NCBI GenBank assembly: GCA_012729455.1
Contig: JAAYDC010000013.1
Location: forward strand, 1 to 64,000
Source of the DNA: Chloroflexota bacterium
Lineage (GTDB): Bacteria > Chloroflexota > Anaerolineae > UBA1429
Direction: 5' to 3'
DNA length: 64,000 nt
The notes beneath the pieces are model-generated. The model searched no databases, was not told the DNA's origin, and was given only the letters and a program-made list of their open reading frames with translations. Position numbers and translations under genes: made by a program. Numbering within the stretch: the first letter of the stretch is position 1; each line of letters starts with the position of its first letter. Shown one piece after another: positions 6,345 to 17,828 of this stretch.

Positions 6345-6762
6345 ATCCTCCCAGCAGCCTGCGCCAAGCATGCCAGTTGGGGTTATCGAACCAGCGCATT
6401 ACGGGTGCCGTCAAAGCGGGCGGCTGCGCCTCAGCCTCGGGAGTGGCGGGGATGTCGGTCGCCTGCGGAGTAGCCGTCACGACCTGCAGTACCACCACGT
6501 CTTCCTTTTTCCAGCCGGCGTCGCGCAGTTCCTTTTCCCGCCAGGCCGGGCTGCTCATGCGCTCATACTGGGCTCGCCAGTCAGCCTGTTGACGCTCGAG
6601 CTGCTGCACCTCGCTTTGCAGGCGTTCGCGCCAGTTGCGCAGGCGGATGGCCTCGAGCACCTTACCGCCAAAGGCCACTGCAAACATTACGCCCAGAATC
6701 ACAGCAGCCGCGCCGATAAAGCGAGTTGCCTTGGTTTGTTCAAGTTTGCTACGCCACGCCAT
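6337..6762 (-). CDS. Septum formation initiator (DivIC/FtsB-like)
   Basis: A 141-residue bitopic membrane protein: short basic N-terminus (MAWRSKLEQTKATR), one membrane helix at about residues 15-35 (IGAAAVILGVMFAVAFGG), then a coiled coil (LRNWRERLQSEVQQLERQQA) and the segment SSPAWREKELRDAGWKKEDV, which matches the FtsB/DivIC pattern where an aligned YxExxAR-like region follows the coil. A Thr/Pro/Ala-rich linker follows. ATG at 6762 is chosen; an in-frame GTG three codons upstream (6771) is possible. The family bridges division proteins FtsL and FtsQ at the septum. Upstream lies an unusual leader with its own terminator. Confidence 0.8.
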   Translation of the reverse strand: MAWRSKLEQTKATRFIGAAAVILGVMFAVAFGGKVLEAIRLRNWRERLQSEVQQLERQQADWRAQYERMSSPAWREKELRDAGWKKEDVVVLQVVTATPQATDIPATPEAEAQPPALTAPVMRWFDNPNWHAWRRLLGGFD

Positions 6763-6804
6763 GATAATCACCCAGTGTCACACCCCTATTATACGCACTT
6801 TATG

Positions 6805-6834
6805 AAAAAGACCCCTCCTGCGAGGGGTCTTTTT
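6805..6834 (-). terminator. Intrinsic terminator between leader peptide and DivIC/FtsB-like gene
   Basis: AAAAAGACCCCTC pairs with GAGGGGTCTTTTT around a 4-nt loop. The A-run and T-run make it bidirectional. On the minus strand it lies 7 nt after the leader hairpin and 43 nt before the downstream start, so it can act as an attenuator for that gene. Confidence 0.88.
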
Positions 6835-6840
6835 CGACGT

Positions 6841-6909
6841 GCGCCCTAGCTCCCACTCCGAGGTGATGCTAGGGCGCTTCTAGTACAATGGTCCATTCAC
6901 ATCACCTCC
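6841..6909 (-). promoter_or_regulatory. Candidate Shine-Dalgarno-sequestering leader element (possible pseudoknot)
   Basis: The minus-strand RNA has an extended Shine-Dalgarno AAAGGAGGTGAT (6912-6901) that fully matches the 16S 3' end. Downstream, a perfect 10-bp hairpin GCGCCCTAGC/GCTAGGGCGC (6877-6868 with 6850-6841) has a 17-nt loop. The loop starts with ATCACCTC, a copy of the anti-Shine-Dalgarno that can pair with the upstream site (9 bp, 6908-6900 with 6868-6860). The two pairings are compatible except at base 6868, as in an H-type pseudoknot. Confidence 0.6.
6846..6896 (-). CDS. 16-residue leader peptide MDHCTRSALASPRSGS
   Basis: A tiny frame starts with ATG 8 nt after a full-length Shine-Dalgarno sequence and ends with TAG inside the distal arm of the 10-bp leader hairpin. 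Its codons for Ala-Ser-Pro-Arg form the anti-Shine-Dalgarno-like loop. A consensus-like promoter precedes it and an intrinsic terminator follows. Its position suggests a translated leader that tunes expression of the DivIC/FtsB-like gene. I know no homologue; it could also be an independent tiny protein. Confidence 0.5.
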   Translation of the reverse strand: MDHCTRSALASPRSGS

Positions 6910-6955
6910 TTTTCGTTGGGATAGCAAGTTTGGGATGGTATGAAACCACCAATCC

Positions 6956-6984
6956 ATTATGACCGACCCGCAACGGTTTGTCAA
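6956..6984 (-). promoter_or_regulatory. Promoter of the leader peptide transcript
   Basis: On the minus strand TTGACA (6984-6979) and CATAAT (6961-6956) are separated by 17 bp. Transcription would begin about 40-45 nt before the extended Shine-Dalgarno sequence. Confidence 0.8.
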
Positions 6985-7052
6985 GACCAGGGCCTTGTGG
7001 GATGCCGCCGGTGCTCTTATAATACCATCAACCCCGCGATACGAGGACGCAG

Positions 7053-7862
7053 ATGAGCGCTACAGAACAGATTCGCCTGGTGGTCTTTGACTGGGCCGGC
7101 ACCACGGTCGACTATGGGTCGAGCGCCCCCAGTGACGCCTTTGTGCGCATTTTCGAGGACGAGGGCATCCGCCTGACACGCGCCGAGATCAACACCCCGA
7201 TGGGTATGGAAAAGCGCGCTCACATCCGCACCTTGCTGACGAGCCCCTCAGGGGCGCGCCAGTGGCTGGCGATCCATGGCAAGCCGGCTCAAGACGCCGA
7301 TATCGGGCGCCTTTACCGCGCCTTTGAGGCGGTTCTGGAAGCGCTGCTTGAGGCACGCAGCGTACTGTTGGATGGGGTGGTTGAGACGGTGGCAGCGCTG
7401 CGCGCGGCGGGTATTGCCATTGGATCGACCACTGGCTATTCAGCAAAGATGATGCAGTACGTCGCCCCGTGCGCCGCCGAGTTGGGATATCAGCCTGATT
7501 GCATCGTCACCCCCGAAGTCACTGGCAGCGGACGGCCTGGGCCTTTTATGCTGCTGGAATGCATGCGCCGGCTCGATATTTATCCGCCGCGCGCAGTCGT
7601 CAAGGTGGGTGATACCGCCGTTGACATGCGTGAGGGCGTCAACGCGGGCGCCTGGTCGGTGGGCGTACTGGAGGGCTCCAGTATGCTGGGGTTGAGCGCC
7701 AAGGAGTATGCCGCCCTCACGGCCGAAGAGCTGCAGCGCCTGCGTGAGGACGCCACCGCGCGCTATCGCAGCGCCGGTGCTGATTTGGTGATCGGCTCCA
7801 TCCGCGAGCTGCCGCAGGCCATCGCCGCACTCAACCGCCGCCTGGCCGAGGAGCAGCGCTGA
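7053..7862 (+). CDS. phnX: Phosphonoacetaldehyde hydrolase (phosphonatase)
   Basis: A 269-residue HAD-superfamily enzyme that splits phosphonoacetaldehyde into acetaldehyde and phosphate, the C-P bond cleavage step of 2-aminoethylphosphonate use. The nucleophile loop is FDWAGTTVDYGS (residues about 11-22), the Schiff-base lysine sits in PMGMEKRAHI, motif II is GSTTGYSAKMM and the Mg-binding motif is VKVGDTAVDMREG. Length is normal. It is followed at once (TGA then GTG, no gap) by an iron alcohol dehydrogenase, so the two are one operon. No phnW transaminase is seen nearby. Confidence 0.9.
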   Translation: MSATEQIRLVVFDWAGTTVDYGSSAPSDAFVRIFEDEGIRLTRAEINTPMGMEKRAHIRTLLTSPSGARQWLAIHGKPAQDADIGRLYRAFEAVLEALLEARSVLLDGVVETVAALRAAGIAIGSTTGYSAKMMQYVAPCAAELGYQPDCIVTPEVTGSGRPGPFMLLECMRRLDIYPPRAVVKVGDTAVDMREGVNAGAWSVGVLEGSSMLGLSAKEYAALTAEELQRLREDATARYRSAGADLVIGSIRELPQAIAALNRRLAEEQR

Positions 7863-8981
7863 GTGAGCACCTACTATAACCCGGTGCGTGTCACGCTGGC
7901 GCCTGGCTGCGCCGGGGCACTGCCGGAGCGCCTGGGCAAGTTGGCGGTGGAGGACAGCCGCGTGTTGCTGGTAGTGCGCGATGCCGCATTGCTGGACATG
8001 CCCGCGCTGGCCGGGTTGGCGGATCGCTGGGATGTGCACAGCCTGGTATATGCCGAGAGCCTGCCGACCCTCAGCCAGTTGCTGGCATTGCACAACCAAC
8101 TGCAGCCATTTGCCCCGCGGGCTATCGTGGGAGTAGGCGGCGGCAGCGTGCTGGATGTGGCCAAGTCGCTGGCCAGCCTTTTGCACCAGCCGCTGGGGGG
8201 GCTCGATGCGCTGCGCGCCATCCTGCACTCGCGCGAGTTCCCTGCCGGGGCGATCCCCTGGATCGGGCTGCCCACCACGGCCGGCACCGGCAGCGAAGTG
8301 ACCTGTTGGGCGACGTTGTGGGATCCTGACCAGGGCGCCAAGTGGTCGCTCGAGAACCCGCGCAACTATGCCTACGCCGCCCTGGTGGATGCCGAACTGC
8401 TGGCGGGCATCCCGCTGGGCCTGGCCACCACCACAGGTCTGGACGCCGCCGCGCACGCCATCGAAAGCTATTGGGCGCGCGCCGCCAACCCCATCTCGAG
8501 CGCCCTGGCCCTGCGCGCCCTGTCACTGCTCTTCCCCAGCCTCGAGCGTCTGCCGGATAAACCGGCTGCGGTGCACCCCGCCCTGGCCGAGGGCAGCCTT
8601 CTGGCCGGGCTGGCGTTCAGCAACACACGCACTACCGGGTGTCACTCGATCTCGTATCCGCTCACCATGCGCCACGGCCTTCCGCACGGTGCTGCCGTAG
8701 CCATGCTGCTGGGACCGGTGTTGGCACTCAACTATCCAGCCACTATGGGCCGTGAAGCGCTGCTTGACGCACTGGGCGTCTCATCGCCCCAAGAGCTGAC
8801 TGCGCGGGTGCGGCAAATCCTGCGCGGCGCAGGCTTGCCCGATACGCTCTCGGGCTGGGGCGTGCCGGCTGCGGCACTGCCCGATCTGGCGCAAGCGGGC
8901 ATCACGCCAGGACGCGCCGACAACAACCCCGTCGAACTAAACCCGGCGCGCGTCCTGGCGCTCCTGCAGGAGACCTTCTAG
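7863..8981 (+). CDS. Iron-containing alcohol dehydrogenase, phosphonate-associated
   Basis: A 372-residue group III Fe-dependent dehydrogenase starting with GTG directly after the phnX stop. The NAD-binding motif is VGVGGGSVLDVAKSLA, the family motif LPTTAGTGSEVT follows, and metal ligands lie in DAAAHAIESYW and the HGLPHGAAVAMLL segment. Next to phnX it could reduce the acetaldehyde made by phosphonatase or act on phosphonoacetaldehyde itself, as in phosphonate biosynthesis; the sequence alone does not separate these. The tight spacing supports a shared role in phosphonate metabolism. Confidence 0.85.
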   Translation: MSTYYNPVRVTLAPGCAGALPERLGKLAVEDSRVLLVVRDAALLDMPALAGLADRWDVHSLVYAESLPTLSQLLALHNQLQPFAPRAIVGVGGGSVLDVAKSLASLLHQPLGGLDALRAILHSREFPAGAIPWIGLPTTAGTGSEVTCWATLWDPDQGAKWSLENPRNYAYAALVDAELLAGIPLGLATTTGLDAAAHAIESYWARAANPISSALALRALSLLFPSLERLPDKPAAVHPALAEGSLLAGLAFSNTRTTGCHSISYPLTMRHGLPHGAAVAMLLGPVLALNYPATMGREALLDALGVSSPQELTARVRQILRGAGLPDTLSGWGVPAAALPDLAQAGITPGRADNNPVELNPARVLALLQETF

Positions 8982-8992
8982 CCGGCAAGTGC

Positions 8993-9022
8993 TTGTCGCG
9001 AGGGGCGGCGCTGTGCTAGAAT
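8993..9022 (+). promoter_or_regulatory. Promoter of the sugar nucleotidyltransferase operon
   Basis: TTGTCG at 8993-8998 and TAGAAT at 9017-9022, spacing 18 bp, lie 29 bp before the nucleotidyltransferase start. Confidence 0.6.
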
Positions 9023-9050
9023 AAGCTACCAAACCCTGCAGGGATCACCT

Positions 9051-9911
9051 ATGAACATCATCAAGGCTGTGATCACGGCGGCTGGCCGCCATCAACGTAC
9101 CCTCCCGCTGCAACTGCTGATCGACCGCGACGGTGAGCAAAAAGCCGTGCTGCGCATTATCGTCGAGGAGGTGCTGGGCGCCGGCATCGACGAGATCGGT
9201 GTAGTGGTCGCTCCCGGCGACCAGGATGCCTACCGCGCTGCCTGCGGCGAGCTCGCTAACCGCCTGCACTTTATCGAGCAGGCAGCGCCGCGCGGATATG
9301 GCCACGCCGTCCTGTGCGCCGCCGATTTCACCGCCAGCGAGCCCTTTTTGTTGCTGGTGGGCGACCATCTATACGTCTCTTCCGAGGCGCGCAGCTGTGC
9401 CCAACAACTCGTGCAGGCTGCCCGCCAGCACGAGTGCGCCGTCTCGGCGGTGCAACCCTCGCGCGAAAGCCTGCTGCCCTATTACGGGGCAGTCGGCGGG
9501 CGCCTGATGGACGTCAGCAATGCCCTCTACCAGGTCGAGCGCGTGCTCGAAAAGCCCACTCCCACTGCCGCCGAACAGGAACTGGTGGTGCCGGGAATGC
9601 GCGCCGGGCATTACCTGTGCTTTTTCGGCATGCACGTGCTGACTCCGAGCGTTATGGCGATCCTGCGTGAGCAGCTAACCCGCCTGAGCTCCGATGAGCG
9701 CCTTGAGCTCTCCCCCGCGCTGGATGAACTGGCCCGCCGCGAGCGCTACCTGGCGCTGCAGATCCACGGCTGGCGCTATGATGTGGGCGTAAAATATGGC
9801 CTGATGCTGACCCAGCTGGCGCTTAGCCTTGCCGGCAAGGAGCGCGAGCGCGTGCTGGCGCAGCTGGTCGAGTTACTGGCCACGCGCCAGCTTGCTCAGG
9901 GAGAGCGTTGA
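9051..9911 (+). CDS. GalU-like sugar-phosphate nucleotidyltransferase
   Basis: A 286-residue protein with a nucleotidyltransferase fold: [20 protein letters not shown] at the N-terminus, LLVGDHLYV as the metal-binding motif around residue 105, [10 protein letters not shown] and [12 protein letters not shown] near the end. Order and spacing match UTP-glucose-1-phosphate uridylyltransferases. The usual GxGTRxLPxTK loop is altered ([12 protein letters not shown]), lacking the GTR and the catalytic Lys position, so substrate or activity may differ. The next gene begins 1 nt after its stop and holds a second, unrelated UDP-sugar pyrophosphorylase domain. Confidence 0.8.
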   Translation: MNIIKAVITAAGRHQRTLPLQLLIDRDGEQKAVLRIIVEEVLGAGIDEIGVVVAPGDQDAYRAACGELANRLHFIEQAAPRGYGHAVLCAADFTASEPFLLLVGDHLYVSSEARSCAQQLVQAARQHECAVSAVQPSRESLLPYYGAVGGRLMDVSNALYQVERVLEKPTPTAAEQELVVPGMRAGHYLCFFGMHVLTPSVMAILREQLTRLSSDERLELSPALDELARRERYLALQIHGWRYDVGVKYGLMLTQLALSLAGKERERVLAQLVELLATRQLAQGER

Positions 9912-9912
9912 G

Positions 9913-13230
<3,318 letters not shown>

Positions 13231-13254
13231 AACTGCTGGAGAAACCCGCTTACA

Positions 13255-13401
13255 ATGGACGCTGATAGGGTTTTCGAGCTGATGAGTGCCGAGTATGCTG
13301 CCTGGTTCGAAAACTACTGTGCTGCCCACCTGATCGCGCTGGAAGCCGGCGCCGGCGAGGGGCTCTTTGTGAGCCGCGGAGCAAAGCCATATGACGGCTG
13401 A
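13255..13401 (+). CDS. Possible 48-residue protein of unknown function
   Basis: ATG at 13255 opens a short frame that overlaps the next gene's start by 11 nt and fills the gap between the fusion enzyme and the glycosyltransferase. The translation begins MDADRVFELMSAEYAAWFEN and is rich in Ala and Glu, compatible with one amphipathic helix. A weak ggag lies 12 nt upstream. It may be a real small protein coupled to the glycosyltransferase or a chance frame. Confidence 0.35.
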   Translation: MDADRVFELMSAEYAAWFENYCAAHLIALEAGAGEGLFVSRGAKPYDG

Positions 13402-15298
13402 GGCGCGTCCGCTCAACCGCGCTATGCGCCTGACGGCCGCCCTGGCAGTGGCGGTGGCGCTGCCCGAAGTGCTGGTGCTGGTGCTTTCGCTGGCCAGGAT
13501 CGGCGTAGGTCAGGGGATGTCGATCGTGCTGTTGGTGCTGGGAGCCGCCGCCGGTTGGATGACATGGCGCATACTGGCCTCCGCCCAACACGCAAGCGAG
13601 CCAACCCCGCGCTGGGAGTGCGCCGCGGTCGTCGTGACAGGGCTCATCGCCGGTCTTGTATATCTCTTGCTGTGGTATGTGGCCTACCTCTCGCCCGACC
13701 TGACGTGTGACGGTACGGCTTACCACATCCCAGCCATCAGCATGTGGGCGCATCGGGGATACGTTTACTGGATCGACCCCTTCTTTCAGCTCGAATCGCT
13801 GGTGAACGGCTACCCCAAAGCAGTCGAGCTGTGGGCGTTCATCGTCATTCGCGCGACGGGCCTCTCGCAGTTCTCCAACACACTTAACCTGCTTTTTATG
13901 CCGTTTGGCGTGCTGGGCGCCGCTGCACTGGCCCGAACGCTGGGGGCGAGACGTTGGACGGCGCTGCTGGCAGGATGCCTGTGGCTGCTGATCCCGGTGA
14001 ACCTGTTCCAGGCCACCACCGCCTATATTGACACGGCCTTTGGGTCGCTGGCGATTGCCTATCTGGCACTGTTGGCGGGCACCTGGCAACTGCTGGTTGG
14101 GCGCGATCGGCAGGTCTGGCAGATTGTGCCGGCCCTGGGAGCGGCGGCCGGGCTGACTTTGGCGGCTAAGGGCTCGGCAGCGATGATGGTGTTGGCGGGC
14201 TTGGCTGCCCTGGTGGTGCTGGGCGCTCTTACATTGCGCAACAAAAAGGCTTTTGGCCAAGCAGTGGCGATCGCTGCTATGGCAGGTGTGCTGGCGCTGG
14301 CAGTGGGCGGGTTCTGGTATATCCGCAACTGGGTGATGACTGGCACGCCTCTGTATCCGGTGGGCGTCAAGTTCGGAGAGAGGGTTATCTTCCCCGGGAT
14401 AAGGGTGGCAGAAGCGCTGTGGGAGGAAGGCAACATGCCGCAGCCCTACCACGCATGGAGTGTGCCGCAGCGCATCCTGTACACCTGGAGCCAGACGCTC
14501 AGCCGGGAGGTAGACGGCATGCCCAAGTGGCCGGCCAGTGCCTGGGGAGTCGACAGCCGCATGGGCGGACTGGGGTTCCTCTGGCTGGGACTGTGCCTGC
14601 CAGCCAGTCTGTATGTGCTCGTGAGCAGCCTGCTGCGCCATAACAAGAGCTCGCGGTGCGCCATCTGGGTTGTGGCGGCGACGGTGGTGGTTGCCTTTGC
14701 AGGCGCCCCGATGAACTGGTGGGCGCGCTACACCGTCTGGCTGTACGGGCTGGGCTTGCCCGCCCTGGCAGTACTGTTCAGCGACCTGGTGCGTACGCGC
14801 CACCTCGTGGCCTGGCTGGCACGCATCTGGGTGCTGACGATGCTGGCGCTGGGCTTTTACGAGGGCTACAGGAGCCTTGAGGAGACGCTGCGCTGGGCCT
14901 ACCCAGGCCGTTGGCTGCCTGCCAGCGCTCAGGAGTGGCTGCCGGAGGCCTGGATCTGGCGCGACGGCTATCTCTTCCCCGAGACGCGCGGCACGATGCT
15001 CGAACGCGTTATGCAATCCGACGGGCCGATCGCAAGCGGCCCCCTGTGGGGCTTTGCCCCCGGCGGGAGGCTGCAGCACAACGTCTTTGGCCAGCTATCC
15101 GAGCCGATCGGCCAACGCGAGTTAATGTTCCTGAGCGCCGAATGGAACGAGCAGGTCGCGGCGCACCTCGAGGCCAAGTGGCCGATGTACATTATCTGGG
15201 ATGGCAACAACGACCTTCCTGACTGGGTGCGCGCGCTGGCCGAACGCGTCGACAAGGCGCCCGGCTTTTGGATTATTACCACCAAAGGAGCCCCATGA
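13391..15298 (+). CDS. Multi-pass membrane glycosyltransferase (GT-C type)
   Basis: A 635-residue protein with roughly a dozen hydrophobic helices (for example LAVAVALPEVLVLVLSL near the N-terminus and ALAVGGFWYIRNWVMTG around 310). Between the second and third helices, PDLTCDGTAYHIPAISMWA contains the acidic D-x-x-x-D-G-x-x-YH pattern of the first periplasmic loop used by GT-C enzymes such as PMT/ArnT to bind a lipid-linked sugar donor. The C-terminal 130 residues are soluble. It overlaps the next gene by ATGA. It probably transfers a sugar at the outer face of the membrane, fitting the upstream sugar-activation genes. Confidence 0.7.
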   Translation: MTAEARPLNRAMRLTAALAVAVALPEVLVLVLSLARIGVGQGMSIVLLVLGAAAGWMTWRILASAQHASEPTPRWECAAVVVTGLIAGLVYLLLWYVAYLSPDLTCDGTAYHIPAISMWAHRGYVYWIDPFFQLESLVNGYPKAVELWAFIVIRATGLSQFSNTLNLLFMPFGVLGAAALARTLGARRWTALLAGCLWLLIPVNLFQATTAYIDTAFGSLAIAYLALLAGTWQLLVGRDRQVWQIVPALGAAAGLTLAAKGSAAMMVLAGLAALVVLGALTLRNKKAFGQAVAIAAMAGVLALAVGGFWYIRNWVMTGTPLYPVGVKFGERVIFPGIRVAEALWEEGNMPQPYHAWSVPQRILYTWSQTLSREVDGMPKWPASAWGVDSRMGGLGFLWLGLCLPASLYVLVSSLLRHNKSSRCAIWVVAATVVVAFAGAPMNWWARYTVWLYGLGLPALAVLFSDLVRTRHLVAWLARIWVLTMLALGFYEGYRSLEETLRWAYPGRWLPASAQEWLPEAWIWRDGYLFPETRGTMLERVMQSDGPIASGPLWGFAPGGRLQHNVFGQLSEPIGQRELMFLSAEWNEQVAAHLEAKWPMYIIWDGNNDLPDWVRALAERVDKAPGFWIITTKGAP

Positions 15299-16776
15299 GC
15301 AGCTTTCACGCCCTGATCGAGCGCACATATGAACGGCCCCGCATCGCCACTTTTGGCTGCGGCTGCTGGTTTTATTGGGACCAGTTCCCCGGCCTGAAGG
15401 AACGCCTGCTGGCGCATCAGGCACGTTTTGAGGATGGCCTGCGCGCCCTGGGGGCAGAGGTAATTTCGGGCGGTCTGGCGGATCATCCCAACGCGGCCGT
15501 CGCCATCGGCGATGAGCTGCGCCGGCAGGATCCCGACCTCCTGATGTGCTACATGAGCACCTATGCCCTTTCAGCCAGTGTCCTGCCGATCATCCAGCGT
15601 GTGGGGGCGCCGCTGGTGATCATCTCGCTGCAGCCCAACAAAGCAATGGATTATGCGCACGGCACCACTTTTATGCAGCTCGAGCACGATAACCAGACCA
15701 GCCTGCCAGAGCTGTGCTATGCGCTCAACCGCGCCGGTCTGCCGCCCAAGGGGCTGGTGGTTGGCACGCTCGATAACGACCCGGCTGCCTGGGGGCGCAT
15801 CGCCGGATGGGTGCGGGTGGCGCGGGCCTATGCGAGTTTGCGCAAGGCACGCATTGGCGTAATGGGCCACCCCTACGAGGGCATGCTCGACATGAGCGCC
15901 GATACTTCATCTTTTGACGGCGCCTTTGGCCTGCACTGCGAGCACCTGGAGATGGACGACCTGCATCAGTGCGTGGCCGAGGTAGGTGAGCTCGAGCTGC
16001 GCGACAAGCTGGCTGAGATCGATATCCTCTTTGACCGGCTAGCCCCCGGTGCTGACCCGATCGCCGGGCCCGCCGAAGCGCAGGATCTGGAATGGTCAGC
16101 CCGCGTGGCCTGCGGGCTCGACCACCTGGTGGCGCGCTTTGGACTGACGGGGCTGGCCTACTATTACCGCGGGCTAGCCGGCAACGCTAACGAGCGCCTC
16201 GGCTCGTCGCTGATGGTGGGGGCGTCGCTATTGACGGCGCGCGGCGTGCCGCTGGCCGGCGAGCTGGATATCCGCAACTGCCTGGCGATGCTGGCACTCG
16301 ACCGGCTGGAGGCGGGCGGATCGTTTTGTGAGATCCACCCCTGCGATTTTGAGAGTGATATCGTGCTGGTGGGGCACGACGGCCCGCACCACATCGGGGT
16401 GGCGCAAGGCAAACCGGTGCTGCGCGGACTTTCGATCTTGCACGGCAAGCGCGGGCGCGGCGTGAGCGTCGAGTTCCAGCTGCGCAACGGACCTGTCACC
16501 TGCGCCGGCCTGACTCAGGATTATGACGGCTGCTTCCGTTGGGTGCTGGCCGAAGGCGAGTCGCTGCCCGGGCCGATCCCGGCTACCGGCAACACCAACA
16601 CGCGCTGCCGTTTTCCGCCCAATGTGGCGGGGTTTATCGAAGCTTGGAGTCTGGCGGGCCCCACGCATCACTTTGCGCTGGGGGTCGGGCACATCGCCGG
16701 GCAGGTGCGTGACCTGGCGAGCTGCTTTGGCCAGACCAGCGTGGTGGTTACCGAACCGGGATATCGCAGCGTCTGA
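15295..16776 (+). CDS. L-fucose/L-arabinose isomerase family protein
   Basis: A 493-residue protein; the start at 15295 is chosen for aaaggagcccc upstream and the ATGA overlap with the glycosyltransferase. The N-terminal half follows the FucI/AraA fold (VAIGDELRRQDPDLLMCYMS, then VIISLQPNKAMDYAHG). The C-terminal half has LVGHDGPHHIGVAQGKPVLR and THHFALGVGHIAGQVRDLA, as in the arabinose isomerase-like family. Usual metal ligands (two Glu, two His) are plausible at EIHPCDFESD and the HH/GH motifs. It may interconvert an aldose and ketose that enters or leaves the sugar-activation route just upstream. Confidence 0.75.
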   Translation: MSSFHALIERTYERPRIATFGCGCWFYWDQFPGLKERLLAHQARFEDGLRALGAEVISGGLADHPNAAVAIGDELRRQDPDLLMCYMSTYALSASVLPIIQRVGAPLVIISLQPNKAMDYAHGTTFMQLEHDNQTSLPELCYALNRAGLPPKGLVVGTLDNDPAAWGRIAGWVRVARAYASLRKARIGVMGHPYEGMLDMSADTSSFDGAFGLHCEHLEMDDLHQCVAEVGELELRDKLAEIDILFDRLAPGADPIAGPAEAQDLEWSARVACGLDHLVARFGLTGLAYYYRGLAGNANERLGSSLMVGASLLTARGVPLAGELDIRNCLAMLALDRLEAGGSFCEIHPCDFESDIVLVGHDGPHHIGVAQGKPVLRGLSILHGKRGRGVSVEFQLRNGPVTCAGLTQDYDGCFRWVLAEGESLPGPIPATGNTNTRCRFPPNVAGFIEAWSLAGPTHHFALGVGHIAGQVRDLASCFGQTSVVVTEPGYRSV

Positions 16777-16801
16777 GGGATGCAAAGTTTCGTAAAAGCG
16801 G

Positions 16802-16830
16802 TTATCATGCACCCGACCTGTCCGTAGAAT
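16802..16830 (+). promoter_or_regulatory. Promoter of the acetyl esterase gene
   Basis: TTATCA at 16802-16807 and TAGAAT at 16825-16830, spacing 17 bp, lie 20 bp before the esterase start; a ribosome binding site aaggag follows. Confidence 0.6.
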
Positions 16831-16849
16831 TAGTGTAAGGAGAGCACCC

Positions 16850-17821
16850 ATGGCATTTTTCGATCTTCCGCTGGATAAACTGCAAACTTACTTACCCGAG
16901 CGCGATGAGCGCCCCGATTTCGATGCATTTTGGCAGGCAACCCTTGAGGAAGCCCGCTCATACCCGCTCAACGCCAGCTTTACCGCGGTCGATTACGGCT
17001 TGAACGAGCTCGAGACCGCCGATGTGACCTTTAACGGCTTTGGCGGCCAGCCGATCCGGGGCTGGTTTGTGGCGCCCAAAAAGCGGAGCAAGCTGCCCTG
17101 CGTGGTCCAGTATGTCGGCTACGGCGGCGGGCGCGGTTACCCGCACGAGTGGACGCTGTATGCCAATGCTGGCTTTGCCACGCTGGTAATGGATACGCGC
17201 GGGCAGGGCAGCTCCTGGCAGCCCGGCGATACCCCCGATAACGCCGCCGAAGGCCAAAATCCGCAGATACCCGGCTTTATGACGCGCGGTATCCTGGACA
17301 AGAACCATTACTATTACCGGCGCGTCTTTACCGACGCGGTGCGTGCTATCGAGGCAGCCGTCAGCGAGCCTTCTGTCGATCCTAAGCGCATCGCCGTGGC
17401 AGGCGGCAGCCAGGGCGGCGGCATCACCATTGCGGCAGCCGGGCTATCCGATATCCCACAGGTTGCCCTGCCGGACGTGCCGTTTTTATGCCATTACCGA
17501 CGCGCCACCGAGATTGTCGACAGCATGCCCTATGGCGAGATCAGCAACTATTTAAAAACCCATCGCGACAAGATCGACCGGGCTTTTGAAACGCTTTCGT
17601 ACTTTGATGGCGTCAACCTGGGCGCACGAGCCAAGAGCCAAGCGCTCTTTTCGGTGGGGTTGATGGATATGACCTGCCCGCCCAGCACCGTCTATGCGGC
17701 CTACAACCATTGGGGCGGCAAAAAGAAGGCCGTCGAAGTGTACCGCTACAACAACCACGAGGGCGGCGGCATTTTCCATACCATGGCCAAGATCAAGCTG
17801 CTGCACGAGCTGTGGGGATAG
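16850..17821 (+). CDS. Acetylxylan esterase / cephalosporin-C deacetylase family (CE7)
   Basis: A 323-residue alpha/beta hydrolase of the CE7 family, which removes acetyl groups from xylo-oligosaccharides and other small acetylated molecules in the cytoplasm. Visible landmarks are MDTRGQGSS (the conserved RGQ motif), the nucleophile elbow GGSQGGG (Ser about 186), the acid region GLMDMTCPPST and the catalytic histidine in YNNHEGGG. Length is typical of the family. No signal peptide is present. It fits the polysaccharide-use genes downstream. The nitroreductase gene starts 7 bp after its stop. Confidence 0.92.
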   Translation: MAFFDLPLDKLQTYLPERDERPDFDAFWQATLEEARSYPLNASFTAVDYGLNELETADVTFNGFGGQPIRGWFVAPKKRSKLPCVVQYVGYGGGRGYPHEWTLYANAGFATLVMDTRGQGSSWQPGDTPDNAAEGQNPQIPGFMTRGILDKNHYYYRRVFTDAVRAIEAAVSEPSVDPKRIAVAGGSQGGGITIAAAGLSDIPQVALPDVPFLCHYRRATEIVDSMPYGEISNYLKTHRDKIDRAFETLSYFDGVNLGARAKSQALFSVGLMDMTCPPSTVYAAYNHWGGKKKAVEVYRYNNHEGGGIFHTMAKIKLLHELWG

Positions 17822-17828
17822 TGTAAAC

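Noticed and set aside
13250..15079. 609-codon open frame on the minus strand
   Set aside because: It is the mirror of the glycosyltransferase gene. Its translation is low in hydrophobic cores and rich in His, Gln and Arg, as expected from antisense reading of a GC-rich gene, and no ribosome binding site is present.
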